64,000 nt of DNA, from the NCBI GenBank assembly GCA_023511295.1, contig JAIMBT010000006.1, forward strand, positions 62,001 through 126,000, in the 5' to 3' direction. Below the pieces are notes generated by a model. The model was not told where the DNA came from. It did not search any database and saw only the letters and a list, made by a program, of their open reading frames with translations. The translations under genes and the position numbers were made by a program. Of this stretch, positions 16,402 to 25,309 are shown piece by piece. Position 1 is the first letter of the stretch. Every line of letters begins with the position of its first letter. This stretch comes from Alicyclobacillus sp. (lineage in GTDB: Bacteria > Bacillota > Bacilli > Alicyclobacillales > Alicyclobacillaceae).

Positions 16402-17595
16402 TCAGCGTGCGCGGGCAGGGCGCACGCGGTCCCGCGGCAACCAGATGGAACACACCGCAGCGAGCGGCACCAGCCACAGAAACGCCGCGAGGGTGGCGTG
16501 CAAGCCGAGCGCGCCGTCCGCCAGACTGCCCATCAGCATCGTTCCAAAGCCGCCGATTCCACCGGTGAACCCAATCAACATCCCGGACACCATCGCAATG
16601 TTGTTCGGCATCATCTCCTGCCCGTACACCACTGCGACCGCGAAAGTGGAGAGCAGGAAGAACCCGAGCACTGCGAGGTCCGCCACCAGCCAACCTTTTG
16701 ATAGAAACGGAAGCAAGACCGCAAACGGGGCGGAGATCCACATCGACAGGCGGGTGAGTGTCCGACGCCCAAACCAGTCGACCAGCGTCCCGCCGACCAT
16801 CGTCCCGGCAGCACCGCAGAGCAGGAAGACAAACGTGTACACCCACACGTCCCGAGCCGGCACGCCAAACCTTTGCTCGATATAAAGCGGGACAAAGGTG
16901 ATCACCGCTGCGATGATCCACGCCCGCACGCAGATGACGGCGACGAGGACCGCCAAGCCGAAGCGGTCAGAGTCCTGGGACGACGCCCCAGCCGGTCTCC
17001 GTCGGCCAGCGGGTGCGCTCGCGGCGTGCGCCCGCTGTTCCTGCAACTGCGCCGCAAACCAGCGCACGATGAGCGAGAGCATCACGGTCGAGAGCACCGC
17101 CAGGACCATGAACCAGGCCGTACCCGGCAAACCCGTGACGTTGCCGAGAAACCAGAGCGACAGGGCGGAAACCGCGGTCCCGGTGTTCCCGCCAATCTGG
17201 AAGATGGACTGGGCGAGCCCGCGCTGCCGCCCCGCTGCGAGGAACGCTGCGCGGCTGGCGTCCGGGTGGAAGGTGGCCGAGCCCATGCCGCCCAAGACGA
17301 CGGCTGGCAGCAGCCAAGCGAAGGAAGGGGCAAACGGGAGCCAGACGAGTCCCACCCCGAGGGCCAACGCGCTGAACGGCAGAAGCCATGGGTTCCCCTT
17401 CTTGTCTGCCACGAGGCCAATCAAGGGCTGCACGAGTGATGACGACACGTTCGACACCATCATCAGGACGCCGACCTGCGTGTAGTTCAAGTGAAAGCGA
17501 ACGGTGAGCAGGGGCAGGATGGCCCCCAACACACCGTTCAGCAGATCGTTCGTGAAATGCCCAAAACAGAGGGTCCAGATGACGCGTTTGTTCAT
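16402..17595 (-). CDS. MFS transporter, fosmidomycin-resistance (Fsr) type
   Basis: The 397-residue protein has about 12 membrane segments. The N-terminus LCFGHFTNDLLNGVLGAILP and the stretch QPLIGLVADKKGNPW are characteristic of the Fsr-type exporter group. A basic Ala/Arg-rich loop near residues 200-215 separates the two six-helix halves. The group exports small phosphonate or acid-like compounds; substrates are mostly unknown. Its ATG overlaps the stop codon of the APS kinase (ATGA), so the two are translated together. It precedes acp by 136 bases, and that gap holds a separate promoter, so it may or may not belong to the same functional unit. Confidence 0.85.
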   Translation of the reverse strand: MNKRVIWTLCFGHFTNDLLNGVLGAILPLLTVRFHLNYTQVGVLMMVSNVSSSLVQPLIGLVADKKGNPWLLPFSALALGVGLVWLPFAPSFAWLLPAVVLGGMGSATFHPDASRAAFLAAGRQRGLAQSIFQIGGNTGTAVSALSLWFLGNVTGLPGTAWFMVLAVLSTVMLSLIVRWFAAQLQEQRAHAASAPAGRRRPAGASSQDSDRFGLAVLVAVICVRAWIIAAVITFVPLYIEQRFGVPARDVWVYTFVFLLCGAAGTMVGGTLVDWFGRRTLTRLSMWISAPFAVLLPFLSKGWLVADLAVLGFFLLSTFAVAVVYGQEMMPNNIAMVSGMLIGFTGGIGGFGTMLMGSLADGALGLHATLAAFLWLVPLAAVCSIWLPRDRVRPARAR

Positions 17596-18230
17596 CGCGC
17601 TACCCGCCACCGTTTCGCCCACGCGGCAGTCCGGCTATCCACCGCGTCGAGAACCGCCAATACACCGTCCTCCACGGACTGAGCGGCTGTGTTCACCGTG
17701 ACATCCGGCGTCTTCGGCCGTTCGTAGGGCGAGGAAATACCTGTGAACTGGGGAATGAGCCCCTGCTTCGCCTTCTCGTACAGGCCCTTCGGGTCGCGCT
17801 CCGCGCAGACCTCGACTGGACAGTCGACAAACACCTCGATGAACGCCCCCTCGTCGAACAGCGACCGAGCGTGTTTGCGGTCCGCCTCAAACGGCGAGAT
17901 GAGGGCAGCAATCACCACGACGCCCGCGTCGACAAACAGTTTGGCAACCTCCGCCACGCGGCGAATCTGCTCCCGGCGGTCGTCCTCCGAGAAGCCGAGG
18001 TCGGCACTGAGCCCGTGGCGCACGTTGTCGCCGTCGAGCAGGTAGGTGCGCACGCCCTGGCTGTGGAGGCGCTCTTCCAGCCGCACCGCCAGCGTCGACT
18101 TGCCTGCCCCGGACAGCCCCGTCAGCCAGATGCACAGGCCAGGGTGCCCGTTCAACCGTTCGCGATCCGCTCGCGCAATGCGCGTGTTCTGCCAGACGAT
18201 GTGGTCATTCCCCTTGGACGCTTGGGACAT
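17592..18230 (-). CDS. cysC: Adenylylsulfate (APS) kinase
   Basis: The 212-residue cytosolic kinase has Walker A GLSGAGKST at residues 38-46, the DGDNVRHGLSADLGFS segment that binds APS, a DRREQIRR helix, and ALISPF. These are diagnostic for CysC. It phosphorylates APS to PAPS, the sulfate donor for sulfotransferases and for PAPS reductases. The N-terminal extension HIVWQNTRIARADRE is normal for bacterial CysC. ATG 18230 is preceded by GGAGG 10 bases upstream. No ATP sulfurylase or sulfate reduction gene is nearby, but a PAPS-dependent sulfotransferase lies 0.65 kb away, suggesting sulfation rather than assimilation as its purpose here. Confidence 0.93.
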   Translation of the reverse strand: MSQASKGNDHIVWQNTRIARADRERLNGHPGLCIWLTGLSGAGKSTLAVRLEERLHSQGVRTYLLDGDNVRHGLSADLGFSEDDRREQIRRVAEVAKLFVDAGVVVIAALISPFEADRKHARSLFDEGAFIEVFVDCPVEVCAERDPKGLYEKAKQGLIPQFTGISSPYERPKTPDVTVNTAAQSVEDGVLAVLDAVDSRTAAWAKRWRVAR

Positions 18231-18361
18231 GGTTCGACAACCTCCGAAAACCTCATGCGCTACAATCAAGGGCATCCCCGTCGGCACAGCTCATTCGGAC
18301 AAGTCCCCGAAGCCAGCCAACGGGATGCCCAGTTTCCACAACCGCGAAAGGTGGTAGCTGC

Positions 18362-18814
18362 ATGAAGGTGTTTTTGTTCTGTATCGCCTTGCTGTTCGCC
18401 GTGTACACCGGCTACGACGCCTACACCCTCACCCGCGTCGGGGCCGTCAACGACATCCCGCAACTACTCGGCGATGGCGGCGGCAGTCTGGTCTTCACGG
18501 TGCTCGTCGCGCTCGGCGCCATCAACGCCCTCTGGTTGCCCCGGGTGGGGGCGGGCGTCTTCTTGGTCGCGACCGTCGTCGCCGTCTTGGTCGCCCTGTT
18601 GTATCAGGATACCACAAGTTGGTATTGGGCAGGCGGCAGCGTTGTGCTGTGTGGGGGCCAGGTCGCCTTGCGCCAATCCCGCAGACACCGGCTCCGGGTT
18701 GTCAGCGAGGGCGGGCGTCGCGCATCGGCCGGTGGGCCCGCTCGGGGCCGGCACCGGCGGCAGCGAAGCCGCGGCGGCGAACACCATCCGACACCCCGGC
18801 GGGCGAGCCGGTGA
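18362..18814 (+). CDS. Small integral membrane protein
   Basis: The 150-residue protein has three or four hydrophobic segments in the first ~100 residues (FLFCIALLFAVYTGY, LVFTVLVALGAINALW, GVFLVATVVAVLVALL, WAGGSVVLCGG) and then an Arg/Gly-rich, probably disordered tail. No family is recognised. ATG 18362 follows GAAAGGTGG. A TACAAT hexamer at 18261-18266 could be its -10 box. It is transcribed divergently from cysC and towards the sulfotransferase gene. The arginine-rich tail may be an out-of-family extension, and the true functional part is the membrane region. Confidence 0.6.
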   Translation: MKVFLFCIALLFAVYTGYDAYTLTRVGAVNDIPQLLGDGGGSLVFTVLVALGAINALWLPRVGAGVFLVATVVAVLVALLYQDTTSWYWAGGSVVLCGGQVALRQSRRHRLRVVSEGGRRASAGGPARGRHRRQRSRGGEHHPTPRRASR

Positions 18815-18883
18815 GGCCACGCCCTGCATCCAGCCCATCTCACCTGGCCGCGAGGTGGGGCCGGCCAAGAAGGCGTCCCGCCG

Positions 18884-19783
18884 CTACTTCAGCCAGTGGC
18901 TGAGGTCGCGGTGGAGCAGGTCGGACAGGTCCAGGATGTCCTCCCGGTACTCCGCCTGGAGGGCCCGGCGGGTCGCCTCGCTCAGCTCGACCTTCTCGAG
19001 CGTCAACGCCTTCGCCTTGTGGCCGAGCCGCTGCCTTACGTGCGCCGGAAACAGCGGCTTGACCGCGTTCTTCAGCAAATTGGGCCGCGCGAAGAACTCG
19101 TACATGAAGCGCGACTTCGGGACGCCGGAGACGTTGTAGCGGATGGACGTGTCAATCGCGTCGTCCCACGGCAGTTCCAGAAACGCGAGGACCTCCCGGA
19201 GCATCCTCTCCGTGTTGCGCAGGTCTTCAAACAGGAAGATCTTCAGCTGCGATGCGTCCCAGACCTCGAGATAGCGCTTCACCTGCTTCGCGTAATAGCC
19301 GACCTCCCGATACCACCACAGCGGCTGGTACCCAGCCGCCCGGCGTTCGGGCTCCGCCGCCAGCGCTTCTTCGAAGGTCAGGGTCTCCCGCCCGTCGCGA
19401 ACCGTGTGCAGGTACGCGGAAAACGCACGGTCGACCGGATTGCGCAACACGGCAATCAACTTTGCGCTCGGGTTGAGCGCCTTGATCTTCTCGGCCGTAT
19501 CGGGGTAGTAGAGGTAGTACACGGACGCCTCGCCGAGGACCTCGGCATCTCCGGGACGCTCAAACAGAGCCCGGTAGTCCGATTCCGTGCGTACGACGCC
19601 GTTGCTGAACCCCTCATCGCCCGGCCCGGTAAACCGCGGTGGAAAGTGGTGACTGCATAAGTAGTGCGGTTCCTTGATGGCGCTCATGAAGACGGCGGGA
19701 TGCTGCTGCAGGTACTCGTACAGCGAACTCGTCCCACCTTTCGCTGCGCCGATGATGAATAAGTTCGGTAGGTGCGGGGCCAC
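18884..19783 (-). CDS. PAPS-dependent sulfotransferase
   Basis: The 299-residue protein has the 5'-phosphosulfate binding loop IGAAKGGTSS at residues 11-20 and the 3'-phosphate binding motif AVLRNPVDRAFSAYLH, the two signatures of the sulfotransferase fold. It resembles bacterial carbohydrate or small-molecule sulfotransferases (NodH/heparan type) with LFEDLRN and a KIFLFED strand. The acceptor is unknown. GTG 19783 sits 9 bases after GGAGGAG; another GTG at 19822 would give 13 more residues without a ribosome site. The nearby cysC would supply PAPS. Because it lacks a signal peptide, sulfation would happen in the cytoplasm. Confidence 0.88.
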   Translation of the reverse strand: MAPHLPNLFIIGAAKGGTSSLYEYLQQHPAVFMSAIKEPHYLCSHHFPPRFTGPGDEGFSNGVVRTESDYRALFERPGDAEVLGEASVYYLYYPDTAEKIKALNPSAKLIAVLRNPVDRAFSAYLHTVRDGRETLTFEEALAAEPERRAAGYQPLWWYREVGYYAKQVKRYLEVWDASQLKIFLFEDLRNTERMLREVLAFLELPWDDAIDTSIRYNVSGVPKSRFMYEFFARPNLLKNAVKPLFPAHVRQRLGHKAKALTLEKVELSEATRRALQAEYREDILDLSDLLHRDLSHWLK

Positions 19784-19960
19784 CGGCTCCATCTCCTCCA
19801 AGACATTCTCCGCCCGCGGCACCCGCAGCGCGGGGCCGGACGGATCTGTACGACCGTTGCCATTGTAACGGCTCGCACCTTCCGACAGGTTACAGGGACG
19901 TGGATCGAATGTGAAGATATTGTGGAGGCCGGAGTGGAGAGACCGGGTGAGCGCGGCAGG

Positions 19961-21355
19961 TCAGCTCGGGCTGTCCGAAGCCGGTGCCTTCGTCGGCAGC
20001 CAGACGGTGAAGGTCGTGCCCTCCCCCACCTTGCTCGCCACCGAGATCCGCCCCTGGTGAGCTTCGACAAACTCCTTCGCGATGGCGAGGCCGAGACCGG
20101 TGCCACCTTTCTGACGCGACCGATCTTCGTCCGCGCGGTAGAACCGGTCGAACACGTGCGGCAGGTGCTCCGGGTCAATCCCCGGTCCGGTGTCGGAGAC
20201 GTCGACGCGCACGTCGCCCGCCTCGATGCGCGCCGTGACCGTGACGCTCCCGCCATCCGGCGTGTAGCGCACGGCGTTGCCGAGGAGGTTCACAAATACC
20301 TGCGTGATCCGGTCCGGATCAACAAAGACCTGGGTCCCCTCGGGCAGGTGGGCTTCACTTCGAAACGCAATCTGGTGATCTTCAAATTCCACCTCGAAAT
20401 TGTCGACCACGCGTCCAATCAACTGCGCCGGGTCGACCCACTGCCGCTCCAAGGTCAGCTGACCCACTTCGGCCAGGCTCAGTTGGTGCAGGTCCTGAAC
20501 CAGCCGGGTGAGCCGGAACACTTCGTCCTGAATCGGCAGGAGGGATTCGGGCCCCGCCGACTTCACGCCCTGCTGAATTAACTCGAGTTGTCCCTGCATG
20601 ATGGTCAGCGGCATCCGCAACTCGTGCGCAACGTCGGCCACCAGGTGCTTGCGAGCCTGCTCGGTTCGCGACAGGCGATCTGTCATCTCGTTGAACGCCT
20701 CCGCCACCTCGCCGAACTCGTCGCCGGTTGGCACCGACAGTTTGGTGTCGAGGTCGCCAGCGCCGATGCGCCGCATGCCTTGAATCATGTCGAGCAGGGG
20801 CCGAGTGACCCAGCGCGAGAACCACGCGCCCATCAGCAAGGCGATGATGGCGGTCACGAGCGTACCCCAGACCGTCGCAATCAGCGCGGAGTGCAGCACG
20901 GCGTGCTCGACGCGGTACTGACCTTCAATTCCGCGGTCTCGGATTTCCAGCTCTCCGACTTTGCGGCCGGAGACGACGAGCGGCACGGACACCATGTCCG
21001 CGGTGTCGCTGGCGTTCCCGCCGCGTCCGGTATCTATCGCGGGCGGCGCGCCGACCTCGGCCACCACTCGGCCGGAGGCGTTATACACCACCATCGACAC
21101 AATCTGCCCCGTCGTCATCGGGTGCTGCCCAATCAGGGTGCTGAGGATGTACGGGTTCACGCCCGCCCAGGTGCCTTCGTTGGCGTAGTAGATCTCGAGC
21201 CAGCTCGCCCACACCTCGGCGTCGCTCTGGCGGGCCGCCGTCGCGTACTGGCGGAACAGCCCTGTGAGGTAACCGTGGGAGATGCTGAAAAAGGCCACAC
21301 TGGTGAGGACGACCAGGGAGGCCATGGCGAGAAACAGCTTCTGCCGGACCTTCAT
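19961..21355 (-). CDS. Two-component sensor histidine kinase
   Basis: The 464-residue membrane kinase has TM1 near residues 7-29, an extracytoplasmic sensing region of ~125 residues, TM2 near 155-178, a HAMP domain, a dimerisation domain with H244 in the VADVAHELRMPLT H-box, and an HATPase domain with N-box LLGNAVRYTPDG, DTGPGID and GTGLGLAI. The layout is that of Bacillus cell-envelope sensors. Its ATG overlaps the stop of the response regulator (ATGA), so the pair is coupled. The stimulus is not evident; no obvious target operon adjoins. Confidence 0.93.
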   Translation of the reverse strand: MKVRQKLFLAMASLVVLTSVAFFSISHGYLTGLFRQYATAARQSDAEVWASWLEIYYANEGTWAGVNPYILSTLIGQHPMTTGQIVSMVVYNASGRVVAEVGAPPAIDTGRGGNASDTADMVSVPLVVSGRKVGELEIRDRGIEGQYRVEHAVLHSALIATVWGTLVTAIIALLMGAWFSRWVTRPLLDMIQGMRRIGAGDLDTKLSVPTGDEFGEVAEAFNEMTDRLSRTEQARKHLVADVAHELRMPLTIMQGQLELIQQGVKSAGPESLLPIQDEVFRLTRLVQDLHQLSLAEVGQLTLERQWVDPAQLIGRVVDNFEVEFEDHQIAFRSEAHLPEGTQVFVDPDRITQVFVNLLGNAVRYTPDGGSVTVTARIEAGDVRVDVSDTGPGIDPEHLPHVFDRFYRADEDRSRQKGGTGLGLAIAKEFVEAHQGRISVASKVGEGTTFTVWLPTKAPASDSPS

Positions 21356-22047
21356 GTCACTTCACCGAACCGGTAGCCGACACCGTGCACGGTCTGAATG
21401 TACTTGGGGTCTGCCGTATCGTCCTCGAGCTTCTTGCGCAGGTGACTGATGTGGCTGTCGATGGTCCGCTCGTAGTTCAGGTAGGCGTCGCCGAGCGTTG
21501 CCTTCAGCAGCTGCAGCCGGCTGTACACCACGCCGGGCCGAGCAGCCAGCGTCTGCAGAATCTGGAACTCGGCCGGTGTCAGCTGAATCTCTTGGCCGCG
21601 CTTCCACACGCGGTACTTGCTCTCGTCAATCACCAGGTCGCCGCGGCGAAGGACCCCGGACTCCTCCGGCGCGCTGGCGTTTTGGATGCGCCGCAGGACG
21701 GCGCGCACCCTGGCAAGCAGTTCTCGCAGACTGAACGGCTTCGGGATGTAGTCATCCGCACCAATTTCCAAGCCCAGCACCCGGTCTGTCTCGTCGGTGC
21801 GGGCCGTCAGCATCAAGATGCCGACGTTGCGCGCCGTGTTGCGGATCTCCCGGCACACGTCGAGCCCACTTCGCTCCGGCAGCATCCAGTCGAGGATGAT
21901 GATCTCTGGGTTGACCTCCTCCACCATGCGCAGCGCGTCGGTTCCGGTCAGCGCCGTGTATACGACAAATCCTTCGCTCTCGAAGAACGGTTTGATGACG
22001 TCCAGTACCTTCGGCTCGTCGTCGACGATGAGGATGGTCGCTGCCAC
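21352..22047 (-). CDS. OmpR/PhoB-family response regulator
   Basis: The 231-residue protein has an N-terminal receiver domain (ILIVDDEP acidic pocket, phosphoacceptor aspartate in IIILDWMLPERSG, conserved lysine in YIPKPFS) and a C-terminal winged helix (ELTP-like IQLTPAEFQIL, TIDSHISHLRKKLEDD, VHGVGYRF). It is the partner of the following histidine kinase gene. GTG 22047 was chosen because AGGGGTG lies upstream and the protein then starts just before the receiver strand. A weak promoter may lie within 22100-22160 but could not be fixed. Confidence 0.92.
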   Translation of the reverse strand: MAATILIVDDEPKVLDVIKPFFESEGFVVYTALTGTDALRMVEEVNPEIIILDWMLPERSGLDVCREIRNTARNVGILMLTARTDETDRVLGLEIGADDYIPKPFSLRELLARVRAVLRRIQNASAPEESGVLRRGDLVIDESKYRVWKRGQEIQLTPAEFQILQTLAARPGVVYSRLQLLKATLGDAYLNYERTIDSHISHLRKKLEDDTADPKYIQTVHGVGYRFGEVT

Positions 22048-22352
22048 TCTCTCACACCCCTGATTCAACCGAGGGCGGACCACCTTGTCGGTCGCGTCAC
22101 ACCCTTCGCGAAATGTCGCTTCCTTCCACCGTACATTCTACAGATTGCCCGTGAAAAAGGGATGACGGGCATTTGGAGATCCTGTGGATCTCGCCTTCGT
22201 TCCGACACCTGCCGGCGCTGAACCGGACGTCCGCCCGAACACAAACACCCGCTGCCCGGAGATGAGGGCAACGGGTGTTTGTGTTGAGGCGGACCGACAG
22301 CGCCCTGCGCAGCGCCGCCAGGGCGAATGGACGGCAGCGGCGGCCACCCGCA
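22048..22352. other. 305-base gap upstream of the response regulator
   Basis: It holds the long stem-loop at 22238-22285 and the leader of the response regulator gene. A TAGAAT hexamer occurs on the minus strand near 22136-22141, without a convincing -35 box. No gene is seen. Confidence 0.5.
22238..22285 (-). terminator. Long stem-loop after the SurA-N protein gene
   Basis: Arms AACACAAACACCCG-TGCCC and GGGCA-CGGGTGTTTGTGTT form a stem of about 19 bp with a single-base interruption and an ~8-base loop. It lies 68 bases after the chaperone-like gene in the direction of transcription. A T-run is absent, but the stem is the longest in this part of the window. Confidence 0.6.
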
Positions 22353-23141
22353 TCACTGCCCGGCGCTGTTCACGGTGTTCGACGCGGCACTCGGCGCGCT
22401 CGCCGAGCTCGTGGAGGAAGTGCCGGAAGCGGACGGGTTCTCAATGGTCGTCTTCACGCTCGCGTACTTGGTGTCGTAGATGACGATGGGATCTTGCTTG
22501 GCCAGGTTCGCCAGCAGCTGTGTCGGCGGCGTCGCTTTCGTCGCCTTGATATCCTGGATGATCTGACTGCGCACCTTGCTCAGCGGCTGCGGCGTCTTGG
22601 AACCGGACGGTGTAAACTGCGCCTTGTTCTGGTTGTAGTAGGTCTGAATCTCTTGGTCGGTCACGGTGATACCCTGTTCTGCGAGCTTCTGCTCCAGCAC
22701 CTGGTCCTCCAGGATGTTGTTCAACTGCGCTTGCGTCACGCCGTTCGCCTGCAGGAACTGGTTCAGTTGGTCGCTGCTCGAGATGCCGTACTGCGCCTCC
22801 AGGTTCTGCAGGGCAGAGTTGATCTCCGACTTGGTCGCGGTGATCTTCGCCCGCTTCGCACCGTCGCGAATCAGTTGGTCCTCAATGAGCTGCTCGAGCG
22901 TGGATGTCCCGCCCTGCGACTCCAACTGGCTCACGAAGTCCGCTTTATGGATTTGGGTCTGACCGACGCTCGCAATGACCGGGTCCGCCGGGTGTGTGTG
23001 GTACGAGATGGCCCAAACCGCCCCCACAATCACAGCACCCGCTGCGGCCCCTCCGAGCGCAGCCCACCATGTGGTCGGCGTTGCACTTGTTCCGCTTACC
23101 GTTGTTGACTTCTTCTCTTCCTCTGAACCTGCCAATGTCAT
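22353..23141 (-). CDS. Membrane-anchored SurA-N-domain protein (PrsA-like, no PPIase domain seen)
   Basis: The 262-residue protein begins with a short cytosolic part, then a single membrane helix (ALGGAAAGAVIVGAVWAISY, about residues 29-48). An extracytoplasmic helical domain of the SurA N-terminal type follows (KADFVSQLESQGGTSTLEQLI and later TDQEIQTYYNQNKAQFTP). A Ser/Ala-rich tail ends the protein. A parvulin catalytic domain, expected in PrsA, is not apparent, and there is no lipobox cysteine. It is likely an envelope folding factor that binds unfolded chains. ATG 23141 follows AAAGGGGA closely. Confidence 0.72.
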   Translation of the reverse strand: MTLAGSEEEKKSTTVSGTSATPTTWWAALGGAAAGAVIVGAVWAISYHTHPADPVIASVGQTQIHKADFVSQLESQGGTSTLEQLIEDQLIRDGAKRAKITATKSEINSALQNLEAQYGISSSDQLNQFLQANGVTQAQLNNILEDQVLEQKLAEQGITVTDQEIQTYYNQNKAQFTPSGSKTPQPLSKVRSQIIQDIKATKATPPTQLLANLAKQDPIVIYDTKYASVKTTIENPSASGTSSTSSASAPSAASNTVNSAGQ

Positions 23142-23281
23142 TCCCCTTTCGTGCAGATAGGCCCAGCATACCGAACCCATGTGTAGCCTCCGTCAAACAC
23201 CTGTGGTCATTTTGTGGAGGCTCGTCCCCCATCCAAGCCCTATCTTTCCCTGGTCGCGCAGAATCCCCCATCACACACGAT

Positions 23282-23316
23282 GCGGGCTGCCGAGCCCAAC
23301 CGGCCCAACAGCCCGC
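23282..23316 (-). terminator. Stem-loop after the fatty acid hydroxylase gene
   Basis: GCGGGCTG (23282-23289) pairs with CAGCCCGC (23309-23316) around a 19-base loop that can itself fold. It lies 71 bases past the stop of the minus-strand hydroxylase gene. Confidence 0.4.
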
Positions 23317-23386
23317 ACGTACCGACATGCCCTTGACCGCGTGAGAATCGAGCCGCTCGCCAGCGGATGACCGCCGTCGACGCAGG

Positions 23387-24010
23387 TCAGTGCTCGTGAC
23401 CGGCCGTCACCAGTTCCGCATCCAAATTTCCACCGCGGCTGTGGCGGACGCGGCGCGCCTCCTCGTCGTCGATATCGGTCCCCATCACGTAGTCGAGCGT
23501 CGCGTTGGACACGCCGTACCAATACTTCGCGTCGAGGTAATGGTGCAGCAGATGCCGCTTCTTCATCCGCCGCCCCCACGGTGTGAGCGGGACAATGGGA
23601 CGGTGGGATACGAAGTGCTTCCACTCGTAGAACAACTGCCGGAAGCTGAGACCGGCAACGAAGGCGCCCGTGAGATTCCAGCGCCGCGTGACGACGAAGG
23701 CCAATACGGCAAACACAATGTAGCCCGGTACGTTGAACTGGTTGGGCGTCAACAGGTAGCGCGTGTCGCGGGGATGTTCGTGGTGCGCGACGTGACCCGC
23801 GTACGCTTTCGGCAGCAGCCTTGGAAACTCGTGCAACAGATACCGATGGATGGCGTACTCCACCGGCCAGAATAACAGAATCCCAATGATGGCACAAACC
23901 CATGTCAACCAGTTCGACGGAGTGGCTGCAGCCACCGCTGCGCCCACCACGCAGACGCAGGCGATGAAAAGGACGCGGCCGTCCCGTGCAAACTCGGATA
24001 CATACCGCAC
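23387..24010 (-). CDS. Fatty acid hydroxylase / sterol desaturase superfamily protein
   Basis: The 207-residue membrane protein carries the diiron histidine clusters of the superfamily: HRYLLH, HVAHHEHP, HFVSH and HLLHH, arranged between about four hydrophobic segments. These enzymes insert oxygen into, or desaturate, lipid C-H bonds using O2 at the membrane face. Possible substrates include fatty acids, carotenoids (CrtZ-like) or hopanoid-type lipids; sequence alone does not decide. GTG 24010 follows AGGTGGAG by 4 bases; the reading frame continues upstream without a ribosome site. A lipid role would fit an organism with unusual membrane lipids. Confidence 0.8.
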   Translation of the reverse strand: MRYVSEFARDGRVLFIACVCVVGAAVAAATPSNWLTWVCAIIGILLFWPVEYAIHRYLLHEFPRLLPKAYAGHVAHHEHPRDTRYLLTPNQFNVPGYIVFAVLAFVVTRRWNLTGAFVAGLSFRQLFYEWKHFVSHRPIVPLTPWGRRMKKRHLLHHYLDAKYWYGVSNATLDYVMGTDIDDEEARRVRHSRGGNLDAELVTAGHEH

Positions 24011-24240
24011 AGCTCTCCACCTCTTTTTTCTCTGTCCTATCGCGATATTCCCCAGAGGCTCGACAAGAGACAGGAAACACCGCGAACCCGCGGCTCCTTC
24101 CCAGCGTCCCGGCACGAGACTATTATTTCAAATTAGCCGATGCAAATCCAGAGTAGAGTGTTACCGGCCTGCGGTCAAGGGACGTTCGGTCCGAGCCGTT
24201 CATGCCGAAGCGTCTCCGTGGGTCCACCATCCGTGCAGGC

Positions 24241-24468
24241 TTAGAGCCAACGGAGGAGGGCTTGCATCGCTGGCTTCACACCGGCAATCCAACTCGGAAC
24301 CGGACTCGGCACTCGCATCACCAGAAGCACCGCTCCGAGCAGGGCGACCGCATACAGCAGGCTCACGACCACCCACTCGGACCGACACCATCGCCGCCGA
24401 GCAGAGAGCCACTGGGTGACGGCCGTGATGGAGAGGAGGACGACACAGAGGACACCCTGACTGCGCAT
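24241..24468 (-). CDS. Possible small two-helix membrane protein
   Basis: A 75-residue reading frame contains two hydrophobic stretches ([17 protein letters not shown] and [19 protein letters not shown]) separated by an Arg-rich loop, a pattern unlikely to arise from noise alone. ATG 24468 has only a weak TTGGG upstream, and a longer in-frame start at 24567 exists. No family is recognised. It lies alone in an otherwise gene-poor 0.85-kb stretch. Confidence 0.4.
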   Translation of the reverse strand: MRSQGVLCVVLLSITAVTQWLSARRRWCRSEWVVVSLLYAVALLGAVLLVMRVPSPVPSWIAGVKPAMQALLRWL

Positions 24469-24868
24469 ACCCAAGCTGGAAGCGGCGATACACCACGTCG
24501 TCGCAGTGCACCAGGAGGTTTCGGACCGCTGCTTCGTTTCGCTCGAGGTGGGGAGAGAGCCGCTCACTCGCCGTCGCGCGCTGGGTGAAAAACATCCATC
24601 AACCGCCTTTGCTGGACCTTACTGCGGGGCACCGGAGGTGGACCGAATACGGGACAAGGCACCCATTGTCCGGGACATTTCGGTAGTGTTTCCAGCAATG
24701 AGCGTACGTATGCGCCGGTTTTCTGGAACGCGTGCGCATCCACCGCTTCCAACCAACCTGTCGAAAAATCCCTCGTACGACCGTCATGCACGCGGGCGAC
24801 AACCGTCTATAATAGAGGGCAACGAATCGTGCCAACGTCCGTCACAATCGAGTGGAGGGAGCAGTTCC
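24469..24868. other. 400-base gap upstream of msrB
   Basis: Apart from the TATAAT hexamer noted separately, no gene-like reading frame, repeat or stem-loop was convincing. Short open frames on both strands here lack ribosome sites and family resemblance. Confidence 0.5.
24808..24813 (+). promoter_or_regulatory. -10 box of the msrB promoter
   Basis: A perfect TATAAT lies 56 bases upstream of the msrB ATG. The region 17 bases further upstream (CATGCA) is a poor -35 box, so an activator or an alternative sigma factor may be involved. Confidence 0.45.
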
Positions 24869-25309
24869 ATGAGTGCATCGAAGGACACATCCGACTTGCG
24901 GAGGCGCCTGACGCCATTGCAGTACGCGGTGACGCAGGAGAACGCGACGGAGCCGCCGTTTCACAACGAGTATTGGAACAATCAGCGGGAAGGCATCTAC
25001 GTCGACGTCGTCTCCGGCGTGCCGCTGTTTTCATCCCAAGACCAGTATGATGCCGGCTGCGGGTGGCCGAGTTTCACGAAGCCCATCAGCGACGCGGAAA
25101 TCGTCGAACGGACGGACACCTCACACGGGATGCTCCGGACGGAAGTCCGAAGTGCCCAAGCGGACAGCCACCTCGGGCACGTGTTCGAAGACGGTCCGGT
25201 CGTCACCGGCGGGCTCCGGTACTGCATCAACTCGGCCGCCCTGCGGTTCATCCCGAAGGAAGACCTCGAGCGGGAAGGATACGGCGCCTACCGAAAGCTC
25301 TTCGACTGA
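24869..25309 (+). CDS. msrB: Peptide-methionine (R)-S-oxide reductase
   Basis: The 146-residue cytosolic repair enzyme reduces the R-epimer of methionine sulfoxide in proteins. The family blocks are complete: [18 protein letters not shown] near the N-terminus, DAGCGWPSF with Cys64, SHLGHVF, and the catalytic Cys119 in RYCINSAAL. The CxxC pairs that bind zinc in some MsrB proteins are absent, as in many Bacillales enzymes. ATG 24869 is preceded by GGAGGGAG at 7 bases. No MsrA gene is adjacent. It fits with the nearby glutaredoxin and glutathione-peroxidase-type genes as oxidative damage defence, though they are not in one operon. Confidence 0.95.
   Translation: MSASKDTSDLRRRLTPLQYAVTQENATEPPFHNEYWNNQREGIYVDVVSGVPLFSSQDQYDAGCGWPSFTKPISDAEIVERTDTSHGMLRTEVRSAQADSHLGHVFEDGPVVTGGLRYCINSAALRFIPKEDLEREGYGAYRKLFD

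Noticed and set aside
23165-23196. Promoter for the SurA-N protein gene (TTGACG and TATGCT)
   Set aside because: The spacer is 20 bases, too long for a normal sigma-A promoter.
24506-24868. N-terminal extension of MsrB by 121 codons
   Set aside because: The extension is Arg/Ser/Pro-rich without family similarity. ATG 24869 has a strong ribosome site and gives the usual MsrB length.
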